Positions 1 through 8,022 of a DNA stretch of 64,000 bases are shown here, piece by piece (the first letter of the stretch is position 1; every line of letters begins with the position of its first letter). Below the pieces are notes generated by a model. That model made no database searches. It had not been told where the DNA came from and worked only from the letters and a program-made list of their open reading frames with translations. The stretch covers positions 1 through 64,000 of the forward strand of contig JAEETA010000013.1 in NCBI GenBank assembly GCA_016286555.1. The letters run 5' to 3'. The position numbers were made by a program, and so were the translations under genes. Origin of the DNA: Lachnospiraceae bacterium. GTDB lineage: Bacteria > Bacillota > Clostridia > Lachnospirales > Lachnospiraceae.

Positions 1-56
1 TCGTTATGCGGCAGTACTCTCCGGATCGCGTTGTCTTCCATCCCCATTCCAGGCAT
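1..56 (-). CDS. dnaB: Replicative DNA helicase DnaB, N-terminal fragment (runs off window)
   Basis: Only the first 18 codons are inside the window, starting at the ATG whose complement ends at 56. They read MPGMGMEDNAIRRVLPHN; the segment RVLPHN matches the conserved start of DnaB, where it is normally followed by an EAEQ-type motif. A purine-rich AGGA lies about 9 bases upstream. The gene follows rplI at an 84-base distance, which is the widespread Firmicute order rplI-dnaB. DnaB is the hexameric ATPase that unwinds DNA at the replication fork. The call rests on a short fragment plus synteny, and one of the internal ATGs could be the real start. Confidence 0.72.
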   Translation of the reverse strand, partial: MPGMGMEDNAIRRVLPHN

Positions 57-99
57 ATTCTCAATTCCTATCTTCTCTGAATTTATCTAAGGATATGGT

Positions 100-125
100 A
101 AGCCTGCCACAGAGGTGACAGGCTT
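100..125 (-). other. Hairpin between rplI and dnaB
   Basis: An inverted repeat with 11-bp arms (AAGCCTGTCAC and GTGGCAGGCTT, one G-U pair) and a four-base loop lies just after the rplI stop. No U-run follows on either strand, so it is not a canonical intrinsic terminator. A processing or mRNA-stability hairpin inside an rplI-dnaB transcript fits better. Confidence 0.5.
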
Positions 126-140
126 AGCTTAAGTTACTTC

Positions 141-587
141 TTACTCTTCTTCCACCTTGACGGACAGCTTTGCGGTGACCTGAGGGTGCAGCTTGATGCT
201 GACCTCGTAGGATCCGATGTTCTTCAGCGCATCCTGCATCACGATCTTCTTCTTGTCCACTTCGATGCCGTGCTGATCCTTCAGCGCAGCGCCGATTTCC
301 TTAGAAGACACGGAACCGAAGGACTTTCCGCCGGCACCCGCCTTGATCCGGGTCACTACGGTGAGCTGTTCGATCTTCTCCGCCAGAGCCTTCGCCTCGT
401 CCAGCTGCTCCTGTGCAACCTTGTCCGCATTGGCCTTCTGAAGCTTCAGTTCGTTCATGTTCTTGGCGTTCGCTTCCACGCCGATCTTCTTGGGAAGGAC
501 GTAGTTTCTTGCGTATCCGTCGCTGACATCGATCAGATCGCCTTTCTTTCCAAGCTTCTTTTCATCCTGCAGTAAAATGATCTTCAT
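141..587 (-). CDS. rplI: 50S ribosomal protein L9
   Basis: The 148-residue protein has the usual length and architecture of bL9. The N-terminal RNA-binding domain (about residues 1-50) begins MKIILLQDEKKLGKKGD and includes the conserved GYARNYVLPK segment. A long charged connecting helix follows (about 45-80), then the C-terminal domain with a GSVSSKEI segment. bL9 binds 23S rRNA near the L1 stalk and helps frame maintenance. An AGGAG sits 8-9 bases before the ATG. The gene lies upstream of dnaB and downstream of a structured repeat that fills the gap after proS. Confidence 0.97.
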   Translation of the reverse strand: MKIILLQDEKKLGKKGDLIDVSDGYARNYVLPKKIGVEANAKNMNELKLQKANADKVAQEQLDEAKALAEKIEQLTVVTRIKAGAGGKSFGSVSSKEIGAALKDQHGIEVDKKKIVMQDALKNIGSYEVSIKLHPQVTAKLSVKVEEE

Positions 588-604
588 TGGTTTTCTCCTG
601 AGTT

Positions 605-768
605 TTTATTTTCTACACGGATTGCTCCGCAATCCTACAACCATTCGCAATCCGCTGATTCCCTGCTTCGCAGGAAATCGCTACTTGCTCATGTTTGTTC
701 GGGTCACCCGGCCGAAATTCTCGTTCATGCAAGCATGACTCGCATTTCGTCCTGTGCCCCTAGTATCA
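605..768 (-). repeat. Structured intergenic repeat, copy A (proS-rplI gap)
   Basis: On the minus strand this stretch holds the conserved core ATGAGCAAGTAGCGAT / ATCAGCGGATTGCGAAT (plus coordinates 642-693). The core flanks a hairpin whose arms here are TTCCTGC and GCAGGGA. A small 3' hairpin (GGATTGC/GCAATCC) is also present. The same core occurs at 2369-2414, 59952-59997 and 60115-60160. The element begins about 10 bases after the proS stop and ends just before the rplI ribosome-binding site, so it fills the whole gap. This is the most diverged copy; its 5' part differs from the others. Family not recognised. Confidence 0.75.
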
Positions 769-770
769 TA

Positions 771-2204
771 TTAGTATGCCCTTCCCCAGTAAAGCATTTT
801 ATTGGCGGGCTTGCCGCAGCAGACACAGGTGTCTGCGATGTGCTCCTGCTCGAAAGGAATGCAACGGCTGGTGACGGAGAGCTTCTCCTTGATCTGATCC
901 TCGCAGGCTCTGTCGCCGCACCACATCGCCTTCACGAAGCCGGACTTCTCGGTAAAGAGCTTCTCAAACTCTGCGAAATCATGCGCTACATAGGTGTGGG
1001 CATCGCGGTGCTTTCTGGCGCGCTCCAGCATCTCCTTCTGCATAAGCTCCAGGAGCTCTCCGGTGCGCTTCTCCACATCCGCCAGATCACACTCGATCTT
1101 CTCTCTGGTATCTCTGCGGACGATGACGCAGCGGCCCGCTTCCAGATCCTTGGGGCCGATCTCGATGCGCAGAGGATAGCCTCTCATCTCCGCCTCGGAG
1201 AATTTCCATCCGGGACTCTTGTCGGTGTCATCCACCTTTACGCGGCAGGAGACTTTCAGGCGGTCTCTGAGCTCATAGGCCTTGTCCAGGACGCCCTCCT
1301 TCTTCTGCTGAATGGGGATGATGCAGACCTGAACGGGTGCCACGCGGGGCGGCAGGACCAGACCCTCGTTGTCACCGTGAACCATGATGATGGCACCGAT
1401 GAGACGGGTGGTCATACCCCAGGAGGTCTGGAATACATACTTTAAGGTGTTGTCCTTGTCGGCATACTGAATGCCGAAGGCCTTTGCAAAGCCGTCGCCG
1501 AAATTGTGGCTGGTACCGGACTGCAGTGCCTTACCGTCGTGCATGAGAGCCTCGATGGTGTAGGTGGCCTCAGCACCGGCGAATTTCTCCTTCTCGGTCT
1601 TCTGACCCTTTACCACGGGGATGGCCAGAACCTCCTCGCAGAACTGCGCGTACACGTTCAGCATCTGAATGGTGCGTGCCTCAGCGTCCTCCATGGTAGC
1701 GTGAGCCGTGTGGCCTTCCTGCCACAGGAACTCTCTGGAACGGAGGAAAGGACGAGTCTCCTTCTCCCAACGGACCACGGAGCACCACTGGTTGTATACC
1801 TTGGGCAGGTCACGGTAGGAGTGGATATCATTTTTGTAAAAATCGCAGAAGAGGGTCTCGGAAGTAGGACGCACGCACAGGCGCTCCTGCAGAGGCTCCA
1901 GACCGCCGTGGGTGACCCAGGCCACCTCGGGTGCAAAGCCTTCCACATGATCCTTCTCCTTCTCCAGCAGGGACTCGGGGATGAACATGGGCAGGTAAAC
2001 ATTCTCCACCCCTGTCTCCTTGAACCGGGCATCCAGCTGCTTCTGGATCAGTTCCCAGATCGCATAGCCCGCGGGCTTGATCACCATACATCCCTTGACA
2101 CTGGTGTAGTCCACCAGCTCGGCCTTACGGACGATGTCGGTGTACCATTGGGCGAAATCCTCGTCCATGGATGTGATTTCTTCGACCATTTTTTTGTCTG
2201 CCAT
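771..2204 (-). CDS. proS: Prolyl-tRNA synthetase, archaeal/eukaryal (short) type
   Basis: The 477-residue class II aminoacyl-tRNA synthetase charges tRNA-Pro. Its length and lack of an inserted editing domain match the archaeal/eukaryal-type ProRS found in many Clostridia. Class II motif 2 is visible around [20 protein letters not shown], preceded by the [12 protein letters not shown] region. The anticodon-binding domain follows. The C-terminal zinc-type domain contains CGDRAC and CVCCGK and ends in YWGRAY, typical of this subtype, which ends in a conserved tyrosine. A GAGGAGAG ribosome-binding site precedes the ATG. Structured repeats lie on both sides, in the gaps to rplI and to the TPM gene. 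Confidence 0.95.
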   Translation of the reverse strand: MADKKMVEEITSMDEDFAQWYTDIVRKAELVDYTSVKGCMVIKPAGYAIWELIQKQLDARFKETGVENVYLPMFIPESLLEKEKDHVEGFAPEVAWVTHGGLEPLQERLCVRPTSETLFCDFYKNDIHSYRDLPKVYNQWCSVVRWEKETRPFLRSREFLWQEGHTAHATMEDAEARTIQMLNVYAQFCEEVLAIPVVKGQKTEKEKFAGAEATYTIEALMHDGKALQSGTSHNFGDGFAKAFGIQYADKDNTLKYVFQTSWGMTTRLIGAIIMVHGDNEGLVLPPRVAPVQVCIIPIQQKKEGVLDKAYELRDRLKVSCRVKVDDTDKSPGWKFSEAEMRGYPLRIEIGPKDLEAGRCVIVRRDTREKIECDLADVEKRTGELLELMQKEMLERARKHRDAHTYVAHDFAEFEKLFTEKSGFVKAMWCGDRACEDQIKEKLSVTSRCIPFEQEHIADTCVCCGKPANKMLYWGRAY

Positions 2205-2248
2205 ATCGGTACTCTCCTCTTTGAACTTGAATGATACTAAGATATTTT

Positions 2249-2482
2249 AAGCAAGCGAATCGCTTCGTTTCTTCGAAACTCTCGCGCTTCTCAGCGCAGC
2301 TTTCCTGTGAGAATTAATTGAAGCAAACGAATCGCTCCGTTTCTTCGAAACTCTCGCGCTTCTCAGAACATTCGGAATCCGCTGCTTCATTGCATGAAGC
2401 GCTACTTCCTCATGTTCTGGCGGGTCCCAAATTCAAAATCCTCATGCAAGCAAGCTTGCTTCGGATTTTGGCTTTGGTCCCC
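2249..2482 (-). repeat. Structured intergenic repeat, copy B (TPM gene-proS gap)
   Basis: On the minus strand the element starts 7 bases after the TPM-gene stop with GGGGACCAAAGCC. It forms a long stem (CAAAATCC paired with GGATTTTG) capped by a GCAAGCTTGC hairpin. The core follows (plus coordinates 2369-2414), with central arms CTTCAT/ATGAAG. The outer pair CAGAACAT/ATGTTCTG encloses the core. The 3' hairpin containing GAGTTTCGAAGAAACG occurs twice (2320-2365 and 2249-2294). The stems differ in sequence from copies C and D but keep pairing, which suggests selection on RNA structure. Confidence 0.8.
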
Positions 2483-2489
2483 TGGTGCT

Positions 2490-3347
2490 TCAAAACCTAT
2501 GCCCTCCGCCTCCTCCGCTGTGGTGACTTCCGCCGCTGCTGTGGTGGCTGCCTCCGCTGCTGTGACTGCTGTGGCTGCTTCCGGAGGATCTGTAGCTACT
2601 GCTGCTTCCGCCGGAAGAACTGCTCTCCACGGGGCTGTAGCGCTTGGTCTCCTTGTCAAAGACTTCCGAAGGATCGGTGATCTCCACGGATCTGGCCGCG
2701 GATGCAAGCATCTCCCTGACGCTGGCGCTCTTCAGACTGGAATTGATGGATACGATGATGAAGGCGATCAGCATGCCGATCATAATAGAGAACACAGCAT
2801 TACCAATATACTTCATCGGGCGGGGAATGTCACGCCCTTCCAGCAGTGCATAGACCTGTTCGAAAGCCTTGGACGCCGTCTTGTAGTAATCCTTATCGGA
2901 AGCGTAGGAATAGACGTTGTCCGTGATGGTATCCATCTCATCCTTGGTCACGGTCTGATAGATCAGACCATCCGAGTACATGTAGATGTACCGGTTGTCC
3001 ATGTCGATGAGGAACAGGATACCGCTGGCATTGCCGAAGGTCTTCTCATAGGAAGACTGGGCATAGAGCTCCGCGGAGGTGTAGTTCGTATCGATGCTCT
3101 CAAAGGCCGCGTTTCCGTATGCGGTGATGGGCTGCATCGTCTGCCGGAGCAGGGTCTCTTCCGACTCGGAAAGAAGATCCGCGTCATCGGCGATCTGGAC
3201 TCTATAGCCCGTATCCGGATTGGAGTACAGCGCAGTGGCACGGGCGGGAAGCGCGGAAGCCAGGGTGCTGAGGATCAGAGTCCCCAGAAGGGCCAGGGAA
3301 ATGCGGGCAACGGATCTGCGAAGTTTCATCATCATCTTAATGCTCAC
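2490..3347 (-). CDS. Secreted or membrane TPM-domain protein (YgcG-like) with Ser/Gly/His tail
   Basis: The protein has a signal peptide (hydrophobic SLALLGTLILSTLASALPARA), then a TPM domain of about 130 residues containing LLSESEETLLR, GNASGILFLIDMDNRYIYMY and a YYKTASKAF segment. A single membrane helix follows (YIGNAVFSIMIGMLIAFII). The cytoplasmic tail ends in a low-complexity stretch of Ser, Gly and His, a common ending for TPM proteins. I chose the GTG at 3347 because GGAGG lies 8 bases upstream; the ATG at 3353 would be only 2 bases from it. The start overlaps the end of the zinc-ribbon gene by about 11 bases, so the two are probably translationally coupled. TPM proteins are linked to membrane-protein quality control in some organisms, but the role here is unknown. 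Confidence 0.8.
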   Translation of the reverse strand: MSIKMMMKLRRSVARISLALLGTLILSTLASALPARATALYSNPDTGYRVQIADDADLLSESEETLLRQTMQPITAYGNAAFESIDTNYTSAELYAQSSYEKTFGNASGILFLIDMDNRYIYMYSDGLIYQTVTKDEMDTITDNVYSYASDKDYYKTASKAFEQVYALLEGRDIPRPMKYIGNAVFSIMIGMLIAFIIVSINSSLKSASVREMLASAARSVEITDPSEVFDKETKRYSPVESSSSGGSSSSYRSSGSSHSSHSSGGSHHSSGGSHHSGGGGGHRF

Positions 3348-4986
3348 TCTCATCACCTCCTCTTCTGTTAAACTGAGGAAGTTTTCTGGTACTGAGCATA
3401 TTGTGCTCCTGCACCACATCCCAGAAGGACCAGCCCACAAAGAACATGGAAGCCAGGGCTCCGCCCCAAAAATACATGTCGCTGACAGGGTTCATGATCA
3501 GAATTCCCAGTGCGATAAGTATACCGCAGATCGGCTTCCAGAGGACCTTCATCTTATCGGAACCGGAGGCCTTGACCTTCAACTTGGAGGATTTGGTCTT
3601 TACCAGGGTGGTATCCTTGCCTTCCTCCTTCCGAACCATACCGGCTGCCACCAGAAGGGCGATACCGATGATAGGGAAGACCAGAAGGAAAATGGCACCT
3701 ACAATGGTAAGAACGGTGGCGGAAGAAGTAACACCGGATTTCACGGCCTCTCCCGCGGATTTCTTTTCCTTCACCTTGACGCCGCTCTCCTCCTTCCGGG
3801 CCTTCAGCTCAGCAGGAGTCAGGGTCGAGGTGTATCCCTTATCATCCAGCATATTTTCCCGGGCGGCGATCCGGTTCAGCTGGCTGTTGGAAATGATGAG
3901 GCTCACCAGCGCCACTGCCATGGAAATGGTGGTGATGGTATTGGGGCGGAAAAAGGTGTTAAAGGTCAGCGCCAGGAACACCGGGATGGCAATGACCAGG
4001 CTCCCGATAAGATATTTCATGTAGGACACGGGAATGTCCGCAGCCACCTTACCGGTCTGGCCGTTGACCACGGCATAGCTGATGCGGTCTCCCACTCTGG
4101 TGGACAGGAACCACACAGGGAACATGGCCCGCTCGGAGGAGACGGAGTCTGCTGCCGCCGCATTTTTGACATCCTTATCGGAAATGGTGTACTTCCGGAA
4201 GCCGGGGGTGGTGCGCAGGGAACGGGTGAGGTCCGCTTCCATGGCCTCCCGGGACTCCTTCAGGTAGACTTCATGGTCCACATCCGCCGTATCGGCATAG
4301 AAGCCGCTGAGATAATTACTCTGAAAAGGAACCGCATCCTTAATATCGAAAGGTGCGATGGCAGAGCTCAGAGCATCGGAAAAGGAAGAGGATGCATCGT
4401 GAGAAATGCCGTCATAGTGTGCCCGCAGATTTCCTCTGAGTTTGTAATGCTTCGTATAAATGTAATCCCCGCGGCGCTGCTCGGTCTTGCCGGTCATCTC
4501 GAAATTGTGATCCGCATGGAGACCGTAGACCCAGTAGGGCATGTAGATGCCGCGGAAATTCTCCACGTTGCTGTCGGCCTGAAAATCCGTGGGGGCAAAA
4601 AGAGCGCTCTTGATCTTCTTTTTGTAAGCAGCTTCGCAGGCCTCTTTGCTGAGGGCGAAGGGGATCACCATCTTGGGCTTCATCTGGTCACTGAGTCTGG
4701 ATTCCAGGATGGTGGATGCTCCGCAGAAGGAGCAGAAGGTTGCAGCCGTGTCATCATAGCTGATGAGTTCGCCGCCGCACTGGGGGCAGGTAAAGACAAA
4801 GGCGCTGTAGGTATCCTCTTTGGAGTCCTTAGGGGTATTCTCCAGAGGCGTAGCCTCCTGCGCTTTGGCGTCGTGCTCTTCCTGCACCTCGTCGGGTGAG
4901 AACTCGGAGTCACAAAACTCACAGCGCATTTTCTGTGTGGCGGGGTCAAATTTCAGATTGGCGCCGCAATTGGGACATGAGATCAT
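3337..4986 (-). CDS. Zinc-ribbon membrane protein of unknown function
   Basis: This 549-residue protein begins with a zinc ribbon (CPNCG...CEFC, residues 4-25). A second ribbon (CPQCG...CSFCG) lies at about 66-90. A long soluble middle region contains YMPYWVYGL, a feature I associate with Clostridial 'TFIIB-type zinc ribbon' proteins. The C-terminal third has several hydrophobic helices (for example LIGSLVIAIPVFLALTF and a pair near the end) separated by charged linkers. The next gene overlaps its stop and encodes a TPM-domain membrane protein, so the products may act together at the membrane. No enzymatic motif is visible. Confidence 0.75.
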   Translation of the reverse strand: MISCPNCGANLKFDPATQKMRCEFCDSEFSPDEVQEEHDAKAQEATPLENTPKDSKEDTYSAFVFTCPQCGGELISYDDTAATFCSFCGASTILESRLSDQMKPKMVIPFALSKEACEAAYKKKIKSALFAPTDFQADSNVENFRGIYMPYWVYGLHADHNFEMTGKTEQRRGDYIYTKHYKLRGNLRAHYDGISHDASSSFSDALSSAIAPFDIKDAVPFQSNYLSGFYADTADVDHEVYLKESREAMEADLTRSLRTTPGFRKYTISDKDVKNAAAADSVSSERAMFPVWFLSTRVGDRISYAVVNGQTGKVAADIPVSYMKYLIGSLVIAIPVFLALTFNTFFRPNTITTISMAVALVSLIISNSQLNRIAARENMLDDKGYTSTLTPAELKARKEESGVKVKEKKSAGEAVKSGVTSSATVLTIVGAIFLLVFPIIGIALLVAAGMVRKEEGKDTTLVKTKSSKLKVKASGSDKMKVLWKPICGILIALGILIMNPVSDMYFWGGALASMFFVGWSFWDVVQEHNMLSTRKLPQFNRRGGDESEH

Positions 4987-5061
4987 TCGATTAACTTCCC
5001 TTCAAAGATACTTTTATTTCGAACCTGCTCCGGACCCCGCAGGATCCGGGAACAGTTTTCT

Positions 5062-5802
5062 TCAGGACAGCTTCTGCATTGCCCGCTCGGCGATCAGGAG
5101 TTCTCCGTGCTCCTTCAGGAGCTGGTCGCAGCCCTCTCCCGCAGCGCAGAATCCCGCATACTCGGTGCCCACGATGCAGGCCTTGCGGAAGCGCTCCAGG
5201 GACGCGGATCCCTTGGCTATGTGCAGGTAATACAGATCTTCCATCTTATAAAGCTCGGAAGTAAAGCGGAGTCTTCCGGGCAGTGCCTCCAGATAAGCCA
5301 TGACGTTTGCCATGCTGTTGAAGACCAGGACCACTTCCAGGAGTTCCTCGGGCCTGGGGCCGCCCACGGGGATCCTGGGTGCCGTCTCCGCCAGGGGCAG
5401 GAAGGGACCGGATTCTTCGGAACTGCCCATCAGGTCTTTCGTGGGATCATATTCGCCCACGCTGCCGCCCTGCTCTCCGGACATCTGGGAGAGATAGGAT
5501 TTTAACCGGTTCAGCAGATCCTTGACGTTCTGACTCTTGGTGGGATCGCTCAGATCGAAGGGATCCTTCTCAGAGAAGGTCAGGATCATGCCCTGCTCCA
5601 TCATGGTGATCTGGAGTTCAAAGGCCATCTGAGGCGGCTTGTAACCCACCTTTTCTCTGGCCTCTTCTATAATCTCACGCATGAGCTTCTGCGCTTTTTC
5701 CGAACGATAGATGAAATCCTTGTAGTCCACATGGTATTCCTGTAATTCTTCGACGGAAAGAAAGCATTTGATTGTCTGATTGTCTATTCTTTCTATCCTC
5801 AT
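5062..5802 (-). CDS. mecA: MecA-type adaptor protein
   Basis: The 246-residue protein opens with MRIERIDNQTIKCFLSVEEL, matching the N-terminal substrate-binding domain of MecA adaptors. An acidic, poorly conserved linker (about 105-145) follows. The C-terminal domain, which in the family binds ClpC, contains VVLVFNSMANVMAYL and a region around LYYLHIAKG. MecA delivers substrates such as ComK to ClpCP in Bacillus; targets in this lineage cannot be read from sequence. A GGAGGT ribosome-binding site lies upstream. It sits 59 bases downstream of tatD in the same direction. Confidence 0.85.
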   Translation of the reverse strand: MRIERIDNQTIKCFLSVEELQEYHVDYKDFIYRSEKAQKLMREIIEEAREKVGYKPPQMAFELQITMMEQGMILTFSEKDPFDLSDPTKSQNVKDLLNRLKSYLSQMSGEQGGSVGEYDPTKDLMGSSEESGPFLPLAETAPRIPVGGPRPEELLEVVLVFNSMANVMAYLEALPGRLRFTSELYKMEDLYYLHIAKGSASLERFRKACIVGTEYAGFCAAGEGCDQLLKEHGELLIAERAMQKLS

Positions 5803-5861
5803 ATTGGTACCTCCGTGCGGAAATGATCCGCTGCCGGTTCAAAACACCGAACCTGACAATG

Positions 5862-6647
5862 TTACACCAAAAACGGCAGACGGTAAAGTCTGTGTGCGTT
5901 TTCCCAGGTAATGCGCCGCACTTCCTCTTCCGAAGTCTGCTTGATCCGGGCGAGTTCAGCCACCACCAGTGGCAGGTAGGCGGAAGTGTTCCGCTTTCCT
6001 CTGTGGGGGGTGGGGGCCAGATAGGGGCAGTCCGTCTCCAGCACCATCCGCTCCAGGGGCAGGAACTCCGCTGTTTCTTTGAGTTTCACGGAATTGGCAA
6101 AGGTGAGCACGCCGCCGATGCCAAAGTAAAAATCCAGTTTTAAAAATTCCGCTGCCATTTCTCTGGAATAGGAATAGCAGTGGATGACACCGCCGATCTC
6201 CTCGGCATGCTGCTCTTTCAGGACGGCCAATGTGTCCGCCGCAGCATCCCGGGAGTGGATCACCACGGGCTTTTCACAGCGTCTCGCCAGATCCAGCTGA
6301 AGTTCAAAGGCTGCGCGCTGCTCCTCTTTTGTGGTGTCCTCCCAATGGTAGTCCAGTCCGATCTCTCCCACGGCCACACATTTGGGGTCCTGCCGGACCT
6401 GCTCCTCCAGCCAGGCGAGATTTTCTTCCGTCAGATCCCGGACCTCCGTAGGATGAGATCCTAAAGCGCAATAGAAAAAATCATTTTCCCGGGCCAGGGC
6501 CTGGGCTTTTTTGGAGGTTTCGATCCCCGCTCCGATGTCCACAACCCCTGCAATTCCGGCACTTTTCAGGGATTCGATGACATCCTCCCTGTCCTCGTCA
6601 AAAGCAGGGTCATCATAGTGGGCATGGGTATCAAAAATGGGGCTCAT
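5862..6647 (-). CDS. tatD: TatD family metal-dependent deoxyribonuclease
   Basis: The 261-residue TIM-barrel hydrolase shows the TatD signatures: DTHAHYDD at the N-terminus (metal-binding His8 and His10), AVGEIGLDYH, PVVIHSRDA, and VLETDCPYLAP near the C-terminus. The length is typical. TatD enzymes are 3'-5' exonucleases or DNases acting in DNA repair or nucleic-acid turnover in the cytosol. The gene is divergent from the tRNA-Lys gene. An AGGAGA precedes the ATG. The specific substrate is not deducible. Confidence 0.93.
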   Translation of the reverse strand: MSPIFDTHAHYDDPAFDEDREDVIESLKSAGIAGVVDIGAGIETSKKAQALARENDFFYCALGSHPTEVRDLTEENLAWLEEQVRQDPKCVAVGEIGLDYHWEDTTKEEQRAAFELQLDLARRCEKPVVIHSRDAAADTLAVLKEQHAEEIGGVIHCYSYSREMAAEFLKLDFYFGIGGVLTFANSVKLKETAEFLPLERMVLETDCPYLAPTPHRGKRNTSAYLPLVVAELARIKQTSEEEVRRITWENAHRLYRLPFLV

Positions 6648-6680
6648 GAAAGATCTCCTGAAAAAATTTTAAAAAAGTTC

Positions 6681-6709
6681 TTGCAATCTTTAAAACCTTG
6701 TGCTATTAT
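6681..6709 (+). promoter_or_regulatory. Sigma-70-type promoter of tRNA-Lys
   Basis: TTGCAA (-35, 6681-6686) and TATTAT (-10, 6704-6709) are separated by exactly 17 bases. The predicted start near 6716 lies about 15 bases before the mature tRNA. An A/T-rich stretch upstream (6661-6676) could act as an UP element. Confidence 0.8.
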
Positions 6710-6730
6710 TCCGTTGTTGTCTTAACAAAC

Positions 6731-6803
6731 GCACCGCTAGCTCAGTTGGTAGAGCACCTGACTCTTAATCAGGGTGTCCAGGGTTCGAGCCCCTGGCGGT
6801 GCA
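6731..6803 (+). tRNA. tRNA-Lys (anticodon CTT)
   Basis: The 73-base cloverleaf has acceptor arms GCACCGC/GCGGTGC with discriminator A. It has a D-arm with AGCTCAGTTGGTAGAGC, an anticodon stem CCTGA/TCAGG with loop CTCTTAA (anticodon CTT), and a T-arm with GGTTCGAGCCC. No CCA is encoded. It is flanked by a good promoter and a terminator, so it is probably transcribed alone. Confidence 0.97.
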
Positions 6804-6839
6804 TCTGAGCACTGTTTTTGGAAGCACAGACTTCTGGGG

Positions 6840-6895
6840 ACGGTGCTTTATCTTTGCCCTTTTTTACTTTCAGGGCCTTTCAAAAGCACCGTTTT
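6840..6895 (+). terminator. Intrinsic terminator after tRNA-Lys
   Basis: Arms ACGGTGCTTT and AAAGCACCGT enclose an inner GCCC/GGGC pair, and TTTT follows on the plus strand. On the minus strand the hairpin lies just beyond the trpS stop, so it may serve both transcripts, although the T-run there is weaker. Confidence 0.75.
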
Positions 6896-6911
6896 CCGTC
6901 TCTGTTACATC

Positions 6912-7925
6912 TCAGATCTGATAGAACCCCACCTTCTTGTAAACCTTGCGAAGGGTTTTGTTCGCTATATAGGAAGCTCTCTGTGCGCCCTGGGTGTAAA
7001 CCTCCTCCAGGTAAGCCTTGTCGGCGATGAGACGCTTTGCCTCTTCCCGGATGGGATTCAAAGTGTCGATAACGGCTTCCGCCACCGCAGGCTTGAAGAC
7101 GCCGTAGCCCTTGCCCTCAAACTCTGCCTCGATCTCGTCGTAGCTCTTTCCGGTGACTACGGAATAGATGCTCATGAGATTGGCAACGCCGGGCTTTGTC
7201 TTGGGATCGAAGTGTACGCAGTGCTCGGTATCGGAGTCGGTCACGGCGCGCTTGAACTTCTTTGCCACCACATCGGGCTCGTCCATGATGAAGACACAGC
7301 CGTCGGGCTGGGACTTGGACATTTTGTCTTCGGGAGTGGTGAGTCCGTAGATCCGGGCCCCAACCTTGGAGATCATGGGCTCGGGGATCTTAAACACGTC
7401 ACCGTAGATGCTGTTAAAACGCTGTGCAATGTCTCTGGTGAGCTCTACGTGCTGCTTCTGGTCCTCACCCACGGGCACGTAATCCGGCTGGTACAGAAGG
7501 ATATCTGCGGCCATCAGGACAGGGTAGGTGAAGAGACCAGCGTTGATATTGTCCTTGTGCTTTGCGGACTTGTCCTTGAACTGGGTCATGCGGGACAGCT
7601 CACCGTACATGGTATAGCAGTTCAGCACCCAGGAAAGCTGGGTGTGTGCAGGCACATGGGACTGCAAAAACAGGGTATTTTTCTCCGGATCCAGTCCGCA
7701 GGCAATGTACTGTGCCAGCTGCTGGATGGAACGGCGGCGCAGCTCTGCCGGATCCTGGCGCACGGTGATGGTGTGCATGTCCGCCATGAAATAGTAGCAT
7801 TCATACTCTTCCGCACGGTCCGCCCAGTTCTTGATGGCGCCCAGATAATTGCCCAGATGCAGGTCGCCGCTGGGCTGGATGCCGGAAAGCATTCTTTTTT
7901 TCTGTTCAGTGATCTTTTCTTCCAC
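6912..7925 (-). CDS. trpS: Tryptophanyl-tRNA synthetase
   Basis: This 337-residue class I synthetase charges tRNA-Trp. The HIGH-equivalent is GDLHLGNY within MLSGIQPSGDLHLGNYLG, and the KMSKS loop is at residues 201-205. Length and the C-terminal KVYKKVGFY segment fit bacterial TrpRS. The start is a GTG at 7925, with GGGGGAGG 5 bases upstream. A long inverted repeat (7947-7988) lies in the leader. The leader is far too short for a T-box, so regulation by uncharged tRNA is not supported. Confidence 0.97.
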   Translation of the reverse strand: MEEKITEQKKRMLSGIQPSGDLHLGNYLGAIKNWADRAEEYECYYFMADMHTITVRQDPAELRRRSIQQLAQYIACGLDPEKNTLFLQSHVPAHTQLSWVLNCYTMYGELSRMTQFKDKSAKHKDNINAGLFTYPVLMAADILLYQPDYVPVGEDQKQHVELTRDIAQRFNSIYGDVFKIPEPMISKVGARIYGLTTPEDKMSKSQPDGCVFIMDEPDVVAKKFKRAVTDSDTEHCVHFDPKTKPGVANLMSIYSVVTGKSYDEIEAEFEGKGYGVFKPAVAEAVIDTLNPIREEAKRLIADKAYLEEVYTQGAQRASYIANKTLRKVYKKVGFYQI

Positions 7926-7946
7926 AATAACCTCCCCCGGAACTTA

Positions 7947-7988
7947 CTCGTAAACTCCATCTTACCATAAATGGGAGTTCTTTACGAG
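7947..7988. promoter_or_regulatory. Inverted repeat in the trpS leader
   Basis: Outer arms CTCGTAAA and TTTACGAG (8 bp, perfect) and inner arms ACTCCAT/ATGGGAGT flank a 10-base centre. The repeat lies 22-63 bases upstream of the trpS start. There is no U-run, so it may be an operator or a leader hairpin rather than a terminator. Confidence 0.45.
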
Positions 7989-8022
7989 ATTGCTCCGTCT
8001 GTAATGACTTTTTGCCGCGTCC

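Noticed and set aside
771-2489. T-box or riboswitch upstream of proS
   Set aside because: The gap before proS is filled by the structured repeat. It has no T-box sequence or antiterminator, and the same repeat occurs before unrelated genes.
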